A stretch of DNA of 64,000 nt from Pseudomonas bijieensis (lineage in GTDB: Bacteria; Pseudomonadota; Gammaproteobacteria; Pseudomonadales; Pseudomonadaceae). A program made the position numbers and the translations under genes. The first letter of the stretch is position 1. Every line of letters begins with the position of its first letter. The stretch is taken from contig NZ_CP048810.1 of NCBI RefSeq assembly GCF_013347965.1, positions 2,542,001-2,606,000 of the forward strand, in the 5' to 3' direction. Below the pieces are notes generated by a model, which saw only the letters and a program-made list of their open reading frames with translations, did no database searches and was not told where the DNA came from. Shown one piece after another: positions 55,607-64,000 of this stretch.

Positions 55607-56194
55607 TTAACGGTTTTCCAGGCTGGCGGCACGGGCATAAGGCAGTGCGCTTTCAGTACCTTTCAGGGCAGCTTGCTGAGCATGCTGACGCAGGTAGTTG
55701 GGCAGACGCTGATCATGCCAGCCAGGTTGGCCTTGCAGAACACCATTGACCATCGGGCCTGCGGTTTCCGAGCTCTCGCTGTAACCGGCCAGTACCGCTG
55801 GGCCCTTGACCTGTGGAGCAGCCAGGCTTGGCTGGTTGGATTGCTGCGCCATTTGCACGCCGGCAATCTCATCCTGGTTGTACAGGCGCACACCGGCCAG
55901 CACGGCCACGGTGACCGAAGCGGCTACCGCCAGGCGACCCAGGCTGCGCCATGGTCCGCGAGAAGCTTTTGCCGGTACGGCTTCGTCAGCCAAGGCAGCA
56001 GAAACGGCCGCAGCGATGTCCAGGCGTGGAAGCAACAAGTCCTTGTGCATCACCGCCCGGGCGATCTGGTAACGAGCCCAGGTCTCACGGGTTTCAACAT
56101 CGTCGAAGGCATTCAATACCCGACGCAATTCCAGTTCGTCCGCTTCGTTATCCATCACTGCGGACAGCGATTCCTGCAGGGCTTCACGACTCAT
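55607..56194 (-). CDS. mucA: Anti-sigma factor MucA
   Basis: MucA holds AlgU at the inner membrane. The 195-residue protein has the RseA-type N-terminal domain (SREALQESLSAVMDNEADEL), one membrane helix (about 85-103, LAVAASVTVAVLAGVRLYN), and a periplasmic tail that binds MucB. The reading frame is intact, unlike mucoid alleles. The start MSREAL was chosen as the family start; the longer frame would add 23 residues. It follows algU by 31 bases. Confidence 0.95.
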   Translation of the reverse strand: MSREALQESLSAVMDNEADELELRRVLNAFDDVETRETWARYQIARAVMHKDLLLPRLDIAAAVSAALADEAVPAKASRGPWRSLGRLAVAASVTVAVLAGVRLYNQDEIAGVQMAQQSNQPSLAAPQVKGPAVLAGYSESSETAGPMVNGVLQGQPGWHDQRLPNYLRQHAQQAALKGTESALPYARAASLENR

Positions 56195-56225
56195 GGCGTT
56201 CCTCTCTTGGCTGTCGCCGCTGTCT

Positions 56226-56807
56226 CTAGTTTTCCTGCAACAAAGGTTGCAGGGCTTTATCAATGGCCTCCCGGGCGCGGAAGATCCGGGAGCGCACGGT
56301 GCCTACAGGACATTGCATGACGCTCGCAATGTCTTCGTAACTCAGACCGTCGAACTCACGTAAAGTTAAAGCCGTACGCAAATCTTCGGGCAATTGCTGG
56401 ATGGTTCGATGGACAGTGCCTTCGATCTCATCCCGCAGCAACGCACGTTCCGGTGATTCGAGATCCTTGAGGCCATGATCGCCATCATAGAACTCGGCAT
56501 CCTCAGAACTTACATCGCTATCCGGCGGCCGGCGGCCGCGTGAAACCAGATAGTTTTTCGCCGTGTTGATGGCGATGCGGTAAAGCCACGTGTAAAACGC
56601 GCTGTCCCCGCGAAAATTACCAAGTGCACGGTAGGCCTTGATGAAGGCTTCCTGAGCAACATCCTGCGCTTCATGGGTGTCGTGCACGAAACGCACGATC
56701 AACCCGAGAATTTTGTGCTGGTATTTCAGCACTAGCAGATCGAAAGCTCGCTTGTCGCCGCGTTGAACGCGCTCGACCAGCTGCTGATCCTCTTCCTGGG
56801 TTAGCAT
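56226..56807 (-). CDS. algU: ECF sigma factor AlgU (AlgT, RpoE)
   Basis: The 193-residue extracytoplasmic sigma factor controls envelope stress and alginate genes. Region 2 (about 10-90, QLVERVQRGDKRAFDLLV; DVAQEAFIKAYRAL) and region 4 (about 125-190, LREFDGLSYEDIASVMQCPV) are complete. The ATG at 56807 gives the length of AlgU. It heads the algU-mucA-mucB-mucD transcript. Two AlgU-type promoters in the upstream region indicate that it activates its own expression. Confidence 0.97.
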   Translation of the reverse strand: MLTQEEDQQLVERVQRGDKRAFDLLVLKYQHKILGLIVRFVHDTHEAQDVAQEAFIKAYRALGNFRGDSAFYTWLYRIAINTAKNYLVSRGRRPPDSDVSSEDAEFYDGDHGLKDLESPERALLRDEIEGTVHRTIQQLPEDLRTALTLREFDGLSYEDIASVMQCPVGTVRSRIFRAREAIDKALQPLLQEN

Positions 56808-56866
56808 GAACACTCCTCGATAAGCTCGAAGGAGGCTTGCATTACTAATTGACCGGGCTTGCAAAC

Positions 56867-56893
56867 ATAGACTCGGGCTTTTCGCAAAAGTTC
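56867..56893 (-). promoter_or_regulatory. AlgU-type promoter of algU, proximal
   Basis: On the minus strand GAACTT (56888-56893) is followed by 16 bases and TCTAT (56867-56871). This is close to the AlgU consensus GAACTT-N16/17-TCTGA. It lies 59 bases upstream of the algU start. Confidence 0.7.
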
Positions 56894-57060
56894 TCCCCCT
56901 TCCAAGCAAGTTTCCGGCGCGCTCTGATCTCGGCACGCACGAAAAACGCAGCAGGAGATTCCCCGGCTGCGCGAATAATCTGTCACCGGGTCTGCTGGCA
57001 GAGACCCCAATCGAAATCTTGCACCAACCCGACGCTGCTCCCTTTTGCAGACAACCGTCT

Positions 57061-57088
57061 ATTGAACGTAGGCGCTTGGCAAAAGTTC
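57061..57088 (-). promoter_or_regulatory. AlgU-type promoter of algU, distal
   Basis: On the minus strand GAACTT (57083-57088) is followed by 17 bases and TCAAT (57061-57065), again near consensus. A promoter arrangement of this type, with several AlgU-dependent starts, is known from P. aeruginosa algU. Confidence 0.55.
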
Positions 57089-57366
57089 CCACTATTTATA
57101 GCGTTGTGCACTGAATATCAGGCAACCGTGACGAGATAAACAGCGTTCTGTCCTCGAAACGGCGGCCTTATCGCCCTTTCACCAAAACCGGCGATCCGAC
57201 GAAGCGTGCCACTTTTCTGTCACGCTGGTTTCACATTGCCATGTACGCCCGGCTATTGTGCCGATCCCCCCCTCTATATACTAGTGGGCTGCGTGGCTGC
57301 CTGACCCGTTGAAGCGGTGTCTTGCGCCAACCCCGACCCGGGTCGCCTTGAGCGGAAACCATTCGA

Positions 57367-58983
57367 ATGAGCCAACAGTTTCAACACGATGTTCTGGTAA
57401 TCGGCAGCGGAGCCGCCGGATTGAGCCTTGCCCTGACTTTGCCTGCACATTTGCGCATTGCAGTACTGAGCAAGGGCGACCTGGCCAACGGTTCGACCTT
57501 CTGGGCCCAGGGCGGCGTCGCAGCCGTGCTGGACGATACCGACACCATTGAATCCCATGTCGAGGATACCCTCAACGCCGGCGGCGGCCTCTGCAATCGG
57601 CAAGCGGTGCGTTTCACCGTGGAACACAGCAGGGAAGCCATCCAGTGGCTGATCGACCAGGGTGTACCGTTTACCCGTGACGAACAATCGGGCACCGAAG
57701 ACGGCGGCTTCGAGTTCCACCTCACGCGCGAAGGCGGTCATAGCCACCGGCGCATCATTCACGCGGCTGATGCTACCGGCGCGGCGATCTTCAAGACCCT
57801 GCTGGCCAAGGCTCGGCAACGGCCGAACATCGAATTGCTGGAGCAGCGCGTCGCGATCGACCTGATCACTGAAAAACGCCTGGGCCTGGACGGTGATCGC
57901 TGCCTGGGCGCCTACGTGCTCAATCGCGGCACCGGTGAAGTCGACACCTACGGCGCGCGCTTCGTCATCCTGGCGTCCGGTGGCGCGGCGAAAGTCTACC
58001 TTTATACCAGCAACCCCGACGGTGCCTGCGGCGATGGCATCGCCATGGCCTGGCGTTCGGGTTGCCGAGTGGCGAACCTGGAGTTCAACCAGTTCCACCC
58101 CACCTGCCTCTATCACCCGCTGGCCAAGAGTTTCCTGGTGACCGAGGCCCTGCGTGGCGAAGGCGCACACTTGAAGCTTCCCAACGGCGAACGCTTCATG
58201 CAGCGCTTCGATCCGCGCGCCGAACTGGCGCCAAGGGACATCGTCGCCCGAGCCATCGACCATGAAATGAAGCGCCTGGGCATCGATTGCGTTTACCTGG
58301 ACATCAGCCACAAGCCCGAAGCGTTCATCAAGAGCCACTTCCCGACGGTGTACGAGCGCTGCCTGGAATTTTCCATCGATATCACCAAGCAACCGATCCC
58401 GGTGGTGCCGGCGGCGCATTACACCTGCGGTGGCGTGATGGTCGATCAGCGGGGGCGTACCGATGTGCCAGGCCTGTACGCCATCGGCGAAACCAGCTTC
58501 ACCGGCCTGCACGGCGCCAACCGCATGGCCAGCAACTCACTGCTGGAGTGCTTCGTCTATGCCCGCTCGGCGGCGGCAGACATCCTGGAACAATTACCGC
58601 AGGTCGTCATTCCGGCCGCCCTGCCCTCATGGGACGCCAGCCAGGTCACCGACTCGGACGAAGACGTGATCATCGCCCACAACTGGGACGAACTGCGGCG
58701 TTTCATGTGGGACTATGTTGGCATCGTGCGCACCAACAAGCGCCTGCAACGGGCGCAGCACCGGGTGCGCTTGCTGCTGGATGAGATCGATGAGTTCTAC
58801 AGCAACTATAAAGTCAGCCGCGACCTCATCGAACTGCGCAACCTGGCCCAGGTGGCTGAACTGATGATTCGCTCGGCCATGGAACGCAAGGAAAGCCGGG
58901 GGCTGCATTACACCCTCGACTACCCGAGCCTGCTGCCCGAGGCACGGGACACTATCCTGGTACCGCCCACCTACGCCGACTGA
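57367..58983 (+). CDS. nadB: L-aspartate oxidase
   Basis: NadB oxidises aspartate to iminoaspartate, the first step of NAD synthesis. The 538-residue flavoprotein has the FAD loop GSGAAG (13-18). It carries [16 protein letters not shown] near residue 41, [16 protein letters not shown], and the C-terminal [18 protein letters not shown]. Its partner NadA is not in the window. It is divergent from algU, and its 3' end overlaps the ygfX 3' end by 32 bases. The 5' gap from 57089 to 57366 should hold its promoter; TATACT at 57277-57282 is a candidate -10. Confidence 0.95.
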   Translation: MSQQFQHDVLVIGSGAAGLSLALTLPAHLRIAVLSKGDLANGSTFWAQGGVAAVLDDTDTIESHVEDTLNAGGGLCNRQAVRFTVEHSREAIQWLIDQGVPFTRDEQSGTEDGGFEFHLTREGGHSHRRIIHAADATGAAIFKTLLAKARQRPNIELLEQRVAIDLITEKRLGLDGDRCLGAYVLNRGTGEVDTYGARFVILASGGAAKVYLYTSNPDGACGDGIAMAWRSGCRVANLEFNQFHPTCLYHPLAKSFLVTEALRGEGAHLKLPNGERFMQRFDPRAELAPRDIVARAIDHEMKRLGIDCVYLDISHKPEAFIKSHFPTVYERCLEFSIDITKQPIPVVPAAHYTCGGVMVDQRGRTDVPGLYAIGETSFTGLHGANRMASNSLLECFVYARSAAADILEQLPQVVIPAALPSWDASQVTDSDEDVIIAHNWDELRRFMWDYVGIVRTNKRLQRAQHRVRLLLDEIDEFYSNYKVSRDLIELRNLAQVAELMIRSAMERKESRGLHYTLDYPSLLPEARDTILVPPTYAD

Positions 58984-59404
58984 ACCTGAGCCGCACGCGC
59001 AGGCGCCGATGGATATCCGGTGCCAGCGCGTCGCGCGGTACGCACAACGACCGGACCCGCCGTTCACCCTGCAAGCGAAAACGCAGCACGATGATCATCG
59101 GCAGCGCCAAGCTATCGGGGCGCAGCTGCACCGCCCGCCACCCATCGGCCCGACTCCAGAGCTGCCAGCCAGCGGCATTACGACGCAACCCGCAAAAGGC
59201 CCGGCGATGGGTCAGCAACAAATGTCGGGGAATCACCCAGGCGCCATGGGCCAGGCACAATACAACGCCAAGCGCTGCGAACCCGGACGGGACAGACAAC
59301 AGGAACAACGACCCCAGGGCGAACACCTGGGCCAGCAGATAGGCCGCCAGCAGTTGCCCGGAGGCCTGCCAGCGGCATTCGAAGCGATTACTTGGGCTGG
59401 ACAC
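58952..59404 (-). CDS. ygfX: YgfX/CptA-like membrane protein
   Basis: The 150-residue protein has two membrane helices close together (about 18-53, [20 protein letters not shown], then [17 protein letters not shown]) and a basic soluble C-terminus (about 60-150) rich in Arg. This matches YgfX/CptA-type proteins encoded beside sdhE in E. coli. It starts with GTG at 59404, overlapping the sdhE stop by 17 bases. Whether it acts as a toxin here is not decided. Confidence 0.75.
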   Translation of the reverse strand: MSSPSNRFECRWQASGQLLAAYLLAQVFALGSLFLLSVPSGFAALGVVLCLAHGAWVIPRHLLLTHRRAFCGLRRNAAGWQLWSRADGWRAVQLRPDSLALPMIIVLRFRLQGERRVRSLCVPRDALAPDIHRRLRVRLRFSRRRWAVPG

Positions 59405-59642
59405 GGTCCAGAATCATCCGGACCATGCGCTGCAACTCTGGGTCTTCGGATTCGCTGCGCTCCATGAACCAGCCGAACATGTCCTGATCCTCGCATTCGA
59501 GCAGGCGGACATAGCAGGCACGATCCACTTCATTGAGATGGGGATAAACCTCTTTCACGAACGGCACCAGCAACACATCCAGTTCCAGCATGCCGCGGCG
59601 GCTGTGCCAGTAGAGGCGATTGAGTTCAACATCTTCGACCAT
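59388..59642 (-). CDS. sdhE: Succinate dehydrogenase assembly factor SdhE
   Basis: The 84-residue protein helps attach FAD covalently to SdhA. It has the family pattern [15 protein letters not shown] (about 10-24, with the RGxxE motif) and [13 protein letters not shown] (about 52-64). The start [12 protein letters not shown] was chosen over an upstream in-frame extension. The gene overlaps ygfX, an order conserved in many proteobacteria, and is divergent from ygfZ. Confidence 0.93.
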   Translation of the reverse strand: MVEDVELNRLYWHSRRGMLELDVLLVPFVKEVYPHLNEVDRACYVRLLECEDQDMFGWFMERSESEDPELQRMVRMILDRVQPK

Positions 59643-59791
59643 GGAGCGCTCCTCAAATAGTGCGCAAGTATACAGGCCCCGCGGCACTGGAACAGACGGC
59701 TTTGGTCGGGCACCACCGATCCTTTGTGAACTACCCATTTCAAGGGCGTCCCCTTATGATGTCTACCAGACTTTTTACCCTGCGATGACCC

Positions 59792-60733
59792 ATGGCTGAT
59801 TCCGCTTTTTTCTGCACCCTGTCCCACGAAGGCGTTCTCGCGGTCCGCGGCGTGGACGCCGGCAAATTCCTGCAAGGCCAATTGACCTGCAACCTCGACT
59901 ACCTGAGCGACAGCCGGGCCAGCCTCGGTGCCCGCTGCACCCAGAAAGGCCGGATGCAATCGAGCTTCCGCATCCTGCTCGAAGGTGACGGCGTGTTGAT
60001 GGCCATGGCCAGCGAATTGCTCGAACCGCAACTGGCCGACCTGAAAAAATATGCCGTGTTCTCCAAATCCAAGCTCACCGACGAAAGTGCAGCCTGGGTT
60101 CGCTTCGGCCTGGAAAACGCCGACAAGATGCTGGCTGGCGTGGGCCTCGAACTGCCGAGCGAGACCGACAGCGTGGCACGCCACGAATCCTTGATCGCCA
60201 TCCGCGTCTCTCCCGGCCGCACCGAACTATGGGCGCCCGCCGAACAGGCACAGACGCTGCAAACCCGCCTGCGGGCAGAACTGACCGAGGCAGACCTGAA
60301 CCAGTGGCTACTGGGGCAAATCCGTGCCGGGATCGGCCAGGTCATGCCGGCCACCCGTGAACTGTTCATCCCACAGATGCTCAACCTGCAAGCCGTCGGT
60401 GGCGTCAGTTTCAAGAAAGGTTGCTACACCGGCCAGGAAATCGTCGCCCGCATGCAATACCTGGGCAAGCTCAAGCGGCGCCTGTATCGCCTGCAACTGG
60501 ACGCCAGCCAATTGCCAGAACCCGGGACCGCGCTATTCTCCCCCACGCACGGCAGCTCCATCGGCGAAGTGGTGATTGCCGCCCGCGGCGAGGGAAACAT
60601 TGAACTGCTGGCGGTATTACAGGCCGAAGCAGCAGAAGACGACAATTTGCACCTCGGCACCTTGGAAGGCCCACGCCTTCAAATGTTGGACCTGCCTTAC
60701 GAACTGGACCGCGACCGCGAAATCCAGCGCTGA
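59792..60733 (+). CDS. ygfZ: Folate-dependent tRNA-modifying/Fe-S protein YgfZ
   Basis: The 313-residue protein resembles the GcvT fold. The signature KGCYTGQEIVARMQYLGK (about 210-227) has the essential cysteine of the family. YgfZ binds folate and helps Fe-S enzymes such as MiaB. The ATG at 59792 (MADSAFFC) was chosen. It is divergent from sdhE, another respiratory maturation gene, and followed by the HDOD gene 35 bases later. Confidence 0.93.
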   Translation: MADSAFFCTLSHEGVLAVRGVDAGKFLQGQLTCNLDYLSDSRASLGARCTQKGRMQSSFRILLEGDGVLMAMASELLEPQLADLKKYAVFSKSKLTDESAAWVRFGLENADKMLAGVGLELPSETDSVARHESLIAIRVSPGRTELWAPAEQAQTLQTRLRAELTEADLNQWLLGQIRAGIGQVMPATRELFIPQMLNLQAVGGVSFKKGCYTGQEIVARMQYLGKLKRRLYRLQLDASQLPEPGTALFSPTHGSSIGEVVIAARGEGNIELLAVLQAEAAEDDNLHLGTLEGPRLQMLDLPYELDRDREIQR

Positions 60734-60768
60734 TCGCAGCATTTGCCGCAATACCCTAGAGAACCGAA

Positions 60769-61590
60769 ATGAGCGATTTGGCGGATAAGGTCCAACGGGA
60801 TTTGGTGCAGGCCATCGATAACGATGACTTGGTTCTGCCAACATTACCGGAAGTGGCCCTGCAGATTCGCCGGGCCGCCGAAGACCCGGAAATCAGCGTC
60901 AGCAACCTGAGCAAAGTGATCGGTCGCGATACAGCTCTCTCGGCACGCCTGATAAAAGTGGTCAACAGTCCACTGCTACGCGCGACCCAGGAAGTCACGG
61001 ACCTGCACACGGCCATCACTCGACTGGGCGTCAACTACAGCAGCAACCTGGCCATCGGCCTGGTCATGGAGCAGATTTTCCACGCCCGCTCCGAAGTGGT
61101 GGAACTGAAGATGCGCGAAGTTTGGCGCAGGAGCCTGCAGATCGCGGGCGTCAGCTATGCCCTGTGTCGCGGTTATACCCAACTCAAGCCCGATCAGGCC
61201 GCTTTGGGTGGGCTGGTGCACCAGATCGGCGTGCTGCCGATCCTGACGTATGCCCAAGACAACAATGAATTGCTGTCGGACCCGGTCAGCCTCAACCACG
61301 TCATCGAGACGATTCACCCGGTGCTGGGAGACAAACTCCTCAGTGTCTGGGAGTTTCCGGAACGGTTGGTGAAGCTGCCGGGGCTGTATCTGGACTTCAC
61401 CCGGGACTCGAAGCACATCGATTACGTCGACCTCGTGCAGGTCGCTGCGCTGTATTGCTACAAGGACACCGACCATCCCCTCAGCGATGTCGATCTGTTC
61501 TCCGTCCCGGCTTTCAGGAAGCTGGGTATCGACCTGGACAACAAGGCTCGCTGCGCGGATATCGAAGAAGCGCGGTCGATGTTCTATTAG
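60769..61590 (+). CDS. HDOD-domain signalling protein
   Basis: The 273-residue protein has an HDOD domain (about 20-220) with LPTLPEVALQIRRAAEDPEI and the core LSARLIKVVNSPLLR. The later GLVHQIGVLPILTYAQ corresponds to the HD-type helix, where metal-binding His-Asp pairs are not complete. HDOD proteins act in signalling or stress regulation; no output domain is attached here. The function is unknown. Confidence 0.88.
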   Translation: MSDLADKVQRDLVQAIDNDDLVLPTLPEVALQIRRAAEDPEISVSNLSKVIGRDTALSARLIKVVNSPLLRATQEVTDLHTAITRLGVNYSSNLAIGLVMEQIFHARSEVVELKMREVWRRSLQIAGVSYALCRGYTQLKPDQAALGGLVHQIGVLPILTYAQDNNELLSDPVSLNHVIETIHPVLGDKLLSVWEFPERLVKLPGLYLDFTRDSKHIDYVDLVQVAALYCYKDTDHPLSDVDLFSVPAFRKLGIDLDNKARCADIEEARSMFY

Positions 61591-61649
61591 GTAGCCCAGA
61601 CTGACGGTCAATGAAATTGAGCCAGCCACGGAATCGAGTTGGCTCCGGC

Positions 61650-63041
61650 TCAGTCTGAGCCAGGGATGAAACTGACTCGCACCTTCAAGCCACGCTCTTG
61701 TCCGTCATGCAGGGTGATCTGCGCCAAGTGCGCGCGGCAGATTTCGCCGACGATCGCCAACCCCAGCCCGGAACCGGCCACTTGCTGGTTACGTCGATAG
61801 AAGCGCTCGAACACCCGGTCCCGCTCATGCAGCGGAATACCAGGCCCATCGTCTTCGACTTCCAGCACCGCCGGTGCGGTGACCCGCAAGATCACGTTGC
61901 CGCCGGAGGGGGTGTGGGCCAGGGCGTTGTCCACCAGGTTGCTCAGCAACTCATTCAGCAGGGTCGGCTCGCCTCGCAGCCATACCGGCTCATCGGCTTC
62001 CAGGGCCAGTGCCACGCCCCGGGCATGGGCCAGCGGGGCCATGGCCATGCCCAATTCCCGGGCCAGTTGGCTCAGGTCAAGCAACTGCGCGCCGCCTTCG
62101 GCAATGGCCCGGGCGCCGTTTTCCACGCGAGCCAGGGAAAGCAATTGGTTGGCCAGATGGGTCAGCCGGTCGGTGCCTTGGGCGGCCGTTTCCAGGGTCT
62201 CGCGCCAAGTTGCCGGTTCGCTGGCACGCAAGCCCAGCTCAAGACGCGCCTTGAGCGCGGCCAAGGGCGTGCGCAGCTCATGGGCGGCATCGGCGATGAA
62301 CTGTGCCTGCCGCTCGAATTGCCCGCGCAGACGCTCGGTGAAATGGTTGAGCGCCCTCACCAGCGGCCATAACTCGTGCTGCACCTCCACCAGCGGCAAC
62401 GGCCGCAAATCGTCCGGCTGGCGCTCCTCCACCGCCGTGCGCAAACGCTCCAGAGGGCGCAACGCTGCACTGACCGCGAACCACACCAACAGCAGCGCGC
62501 CCACGGCCAGCATGCCCAAGCGCAACAGCGTGTCGGCCATCAGGCTGCGAGCCATGCTGACCCGGGCCTCTTCAGTCTCCGCCACGCGAATTTCCGCCAT
62601 GCCGTTCATGTTCGGCTCGCTCACCGCCTTGAGCAGGCTCACCACCCGCACGGTCTGCCCCTGGTATTGGGCGTTATAGAAGCGCGCCAGGGCTGGGTAA
62701 TCGTCCGTGCGGGGCGTTCCGGGTGGCGGACCGGGGAGGTTTTCGTAGCCGGAAATCAACTTCTTGTCGATGTCATTGACCTGGTAATAAATGCGCCCGG
62801 CGCTGTCGTAGGCGAAGGTATCCAGGGCCACGTAGGGCACGTCCGCGCTGAGGCTGCCATCGCGCTGGGAAAGGCCCGCGGCGATGGTCCGGGCCGAGGC
62901 CAGCAGGGTCCGGTCATAGGCGGTGTCCGCTGCTTCGCGACCGTTCCAGTAGGCGCTCAAGCCGCTGGCGAGCATCAGCACCACCAGCAGCAATGCCAGG
63001 TTCCATAGCAGCCGCCAGCGCAGGCTGTCGGGCTTATGCAT
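61650..63041 (-). CDS. tctE: Sensor histidine kinase TctE-like
   Basis: The 463-residue inner-membrane kinase has a helix at about 13-30, a periplasmic sensor (about 31-170), a second helix (about 171-193), then HAMP. The phosphoacceptor is His254 in AHELRTP; ATP-binding boxes are NLVDNALAHTPSGG, VEDDGPGIP and GSGLGLAIV. The domain layout matches TctE, which senses tricarboxylates such as citrate. Its ATG overlaps the tctD 3' end by eight bases. Confidence 0.9.
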   Translation of the reverse strand: MHKPDSLRWRLLWNLALLLVVLMLASGLSAYWNGREAADTAYDRTLLASARTIAAGLSQRDGSLSADVPYVALDTFAYDSAGRIYYQVNDIDKKLISGYENLPGPPPGTPRTDDYPALARFYNAQYQGQTVRVVSLLKAVSEPNMNGMAEIRVAETEEARVSMARSLMADTLLRLGMLAVGALLLVWFAVSAALRPLERLRTAVEERQPDDLRPLPLVEVQHELWPLVRALNHFTERLRGQFERQAQFIADAAHELRTPLAALKARLELGLRASEPATWRETLETAAQGTDRLTHLANQLLSLARVENGARAIAEGGAQLLDLSQLARELGMAMAPLAHARGVALALEADEPVWLRGEPTLLNELLSNLVDNALAHTPSGGNVILRVTAPAVLEVEDDGPGIPLHERDRVFERFYRRNQQVAGSGLGLAIVGEICRAHLAQITLHDGQERGLKVRVSFIPGSD

Positions 63042-63705
63042 TGCGGTTTTCCAGCAGGTAGCCCAGGCCGCGGAACGTCACGATCGCCACCGCATGACCA
63101 TCGAGTTTCTTGCGCAAGCGATGCACGTAGATTTCGATGGCGTCGGGGCTGGCCTCTTCGTCCAGGCCGAACACCTGGGCCGCCAGTTGCTCCTTGCTCA
63201 TCACCCGTCCTGGCCGGGCGATCAACGCCTCCAGCACGGCTTGCTCGCGAGACGTCAGGGTCAACAATTCATCGTCGAGGGTGAAGCGGCGAGTGTCCAG
63301 GTCATAGATCAGCCCACCACAGCGCTGCTGGCGTTCGCCGCCCAGTACGCTGCGGCGCAACAGTGCCTTGACCCGGGCCTCCAGCTCAGTGAGTTCGAAG
63401 GGCTTGGCCAGGTAATCGTCGGCGCCGAGGTTCAGGCCATGGACGCGGTCCTTGACGTCGCTGCGGGCGGTCAACATTAGCACCGGCAAGGTCTTGCCGC
63501 GGGCGCGCAGACGCGCCAGCACCTCGAAACCGTCCATGCGTGGCAGCCCGACATCAAGGACCGCCACGGCGTACTCCTCGCTGCTCAGAGCCAGGTCGGC
63601 CGCGACGCCGTCGTGCAGCACGTCCACGGTCAAACCGGTGCTCTTGAGCGCCTGGGCAACGCTTTCGGCGAGCTGCAGATGGTCTTCGACGAGCAGAACA
63701 CGCAT
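63034..63705 (-). CDS. tctD: Response regulator TctD-like (OmpR family)
   Basis: The 223-residue regulator has a receiver domain (1-115; phosphoacceptor Asp51 in VAVLDVGLPRMDG, Lys in LAKPFEL) and an OmpR-type winged helix (about 128-220, LTLTSREQAVLEALIARPG; DAIEIYVHRLRKKLD). TctD is known to control tricarboxylate uptake genes. It is co-transcribed with tctE and divergent from the gene that starts at 63944. Three phased GAAAG repeats upstream may be its binding site. Confidence 0.92.
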   Translation of the reverse strand: MRVLLVEDHLQLAESVAQALKSTGLTVDVLHDGVAADLALSSEEYAVAVLDVGLPRMDGFEVLARLRARGKTLPVLMLTARSDVKDRVHGLNLGADDYLAKPFELTELEARVKALLRRSVLGGERQQRCGGLIYDLDTRRFTLDDELLTLTSREQAVLEALIARPGRVMSKEQLAAQVFGLDEEASPDAIEIYVHRLRKKLDGHAVAIVTFRGLGYLLENRNA

Positions 63706-63795
63706 GGGTTATTCCTCGATTCAGGGATGGCCGGCGCCATTCTTTGGCGCGGAGTTTACAGCCGCATCCGCCGCTGTGAAGCCAAAAAACACGCT

Positions 63796-63826
63796 GAAAG
63801 CTTTTGAAAGGTTAGCGAAAGGTTGA
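63796..63826. promoter_or_regulatory. Phased GAAAG repeats, candidate TctD site
   Basis: Three copies of GAAAG begin at 63796, 63806 and 63817, spaced by one helical turn, the last two reading GAAAGGTT. OmpR-family regulators bind such tandem half-sites. It lies between tctD and the divergent partial gene. Confidence 0.45.
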
Positions 63827-63943
63827 GCCATTAGAGTCCCTTTACGGATAGTTTCGACTGCCCGCCGCGACGCCAGCTCGCGAATGAAAAATGCCACGAA
63901 GCGTTTTCGTCCTAATAAGAAAAATAAAAGCGGAGTATTCACC

Positions 63944-64000
63944 ATGCTGTCCATGCAGCTCCAGGCCCCAGTGCCTGCTCGCCCTTCTCGCTTGAACCAG
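63944..64000 (+). CDS. Start of a gene divergent from tctDE, possibly a porin or transport gene
   Basis: The frame opens with ATG, reads MLSMQLQAPVPARPSRLNQ and runs off the right edge. GGAG lies about nine bases upstream. In Pseudomonas, tctDE sits near the tricarboxylate porin gene opdH and the tctCBA uptake genes, so one of these is likely. The visible residues are too few to confirm this. Confidence 0.45.
   Translation, partial: MLSMQLQAPVPARPSRLNQ

Noticed and set aside
57274..58512. 412-residue minus-strand frame over nadB
   Set aside because: Antisense to a clear L-aspartate oxidase; composition is that of a shadow frame.
1..64000. CRISPR arrays, insertion sequences, prophage or integrase genes
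   Set aside because: No regularly spaced repeats, transposase motifs or phage structural genes are seen; all interspersed repeats are REP type.

Overview
The window is chromosomal DNA from a Pseudomonas, most likely of the P. fluorescens group. The base for this is the intact algU-mucA-mucB-mucD / nadB locus, the dapA-bamC-purC cluster, the rnd-ycgL-ycgN neighbourhood, a tctD/tctE pair, high GC content, and at least thirteen REP/REPIN-type palindromes of two sequence families typical of that group. Most of the window is core genome; there is no phage, insertion sequence or CRISPR array. All assignments come from reading the sequence and recalling families; no database search was run.

Layout. 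1-5.2 kb: end of one DMT (EamA) transporter, a second DMT gene behind a long structured leader, lpxO-like lipid A hydroxylase, cysK, an AsmA/DUF748-like protein. 5.3-7.4 kb: MoxR ATPase plus VWA protein. 7.5-11.2 kb: 5-oxoprolinase operon (MFS transporter, pxpA, pxpB, pxpC). 11.6-17.9 kb: DUF2937, class II amidotransferase, membrane protein, oligopeptidase B, a frameshifted cyclic-nucleotide-binding protein, proline-rich secreted protein, spermidine-synthase-like protein, YajD HNH protein. 18.2-21 kb: DUF2933 plus copper/silver P-type ATPase, DUF2790 protein. 21.2-28.1 kb: SPOUT methyltransferase, DUF2892, M61-like protein without its zinc histidines, YcgN, nitroreductase, 2-hydroxyacid dehydrogenase, YcgL, RNase D, methyltransferase. 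28.1-34.2 kb: eptA, glutamine-synthetase-like enzyme, two LysR regulators around an orphan CHM isomerase. 34.5-38.6 kb: four-gene gtr-like envelope glycosylation operon with a methyltransferase. 38.9-43.1 kb: DUF1508, AraC regulator, cupin, PhyH dioxygenase, chemoreceptor. 43.3-44.3 kb: two unrecognised genes next to tRNA-Ser(CGA). 45-49.9 kb: purC, MBL hydrolase, bamC, dapA and, divergently, gcvR and bcp. 50-52.9 kb: perM-like, tusA-like, bepA. 53-59 kb: mucD, mucB, mucA, algU and divergent nadB. 59-64 kb: ygfX, sdhE, ygfZ, HDOD protein, tctE, tctD, and the start of a divergent gene, possibly opdH.

Functional themes. The envelope dominates: lipid A modification (lpxO, eptA), gtr-type glycosylation, outer membrane assembly (bamC, bepA), and envelope stress control (algU, mucA, mucB, mucD). 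Two AlgU-type promoters (GAACTT followed by TCNAT after 16 or 17 bases) lie in front of algU and imply autoregulation. Nutrient use is represented by 5-oxoproline breakdown, tricarboxylate sensing and a gamma-glutamylation-type enzyme.

The points most worth a second look are the unknown gene pair at the 3' end of tRNA-Ser, the gtr-like operon with a methyltransferase, the roughly 300-base structured leader of the DMT gene, the frameshift in the cyclic-nucleotide-binding gene, the catalytically dead M61-like protein, and the phased repeats next to tctD.
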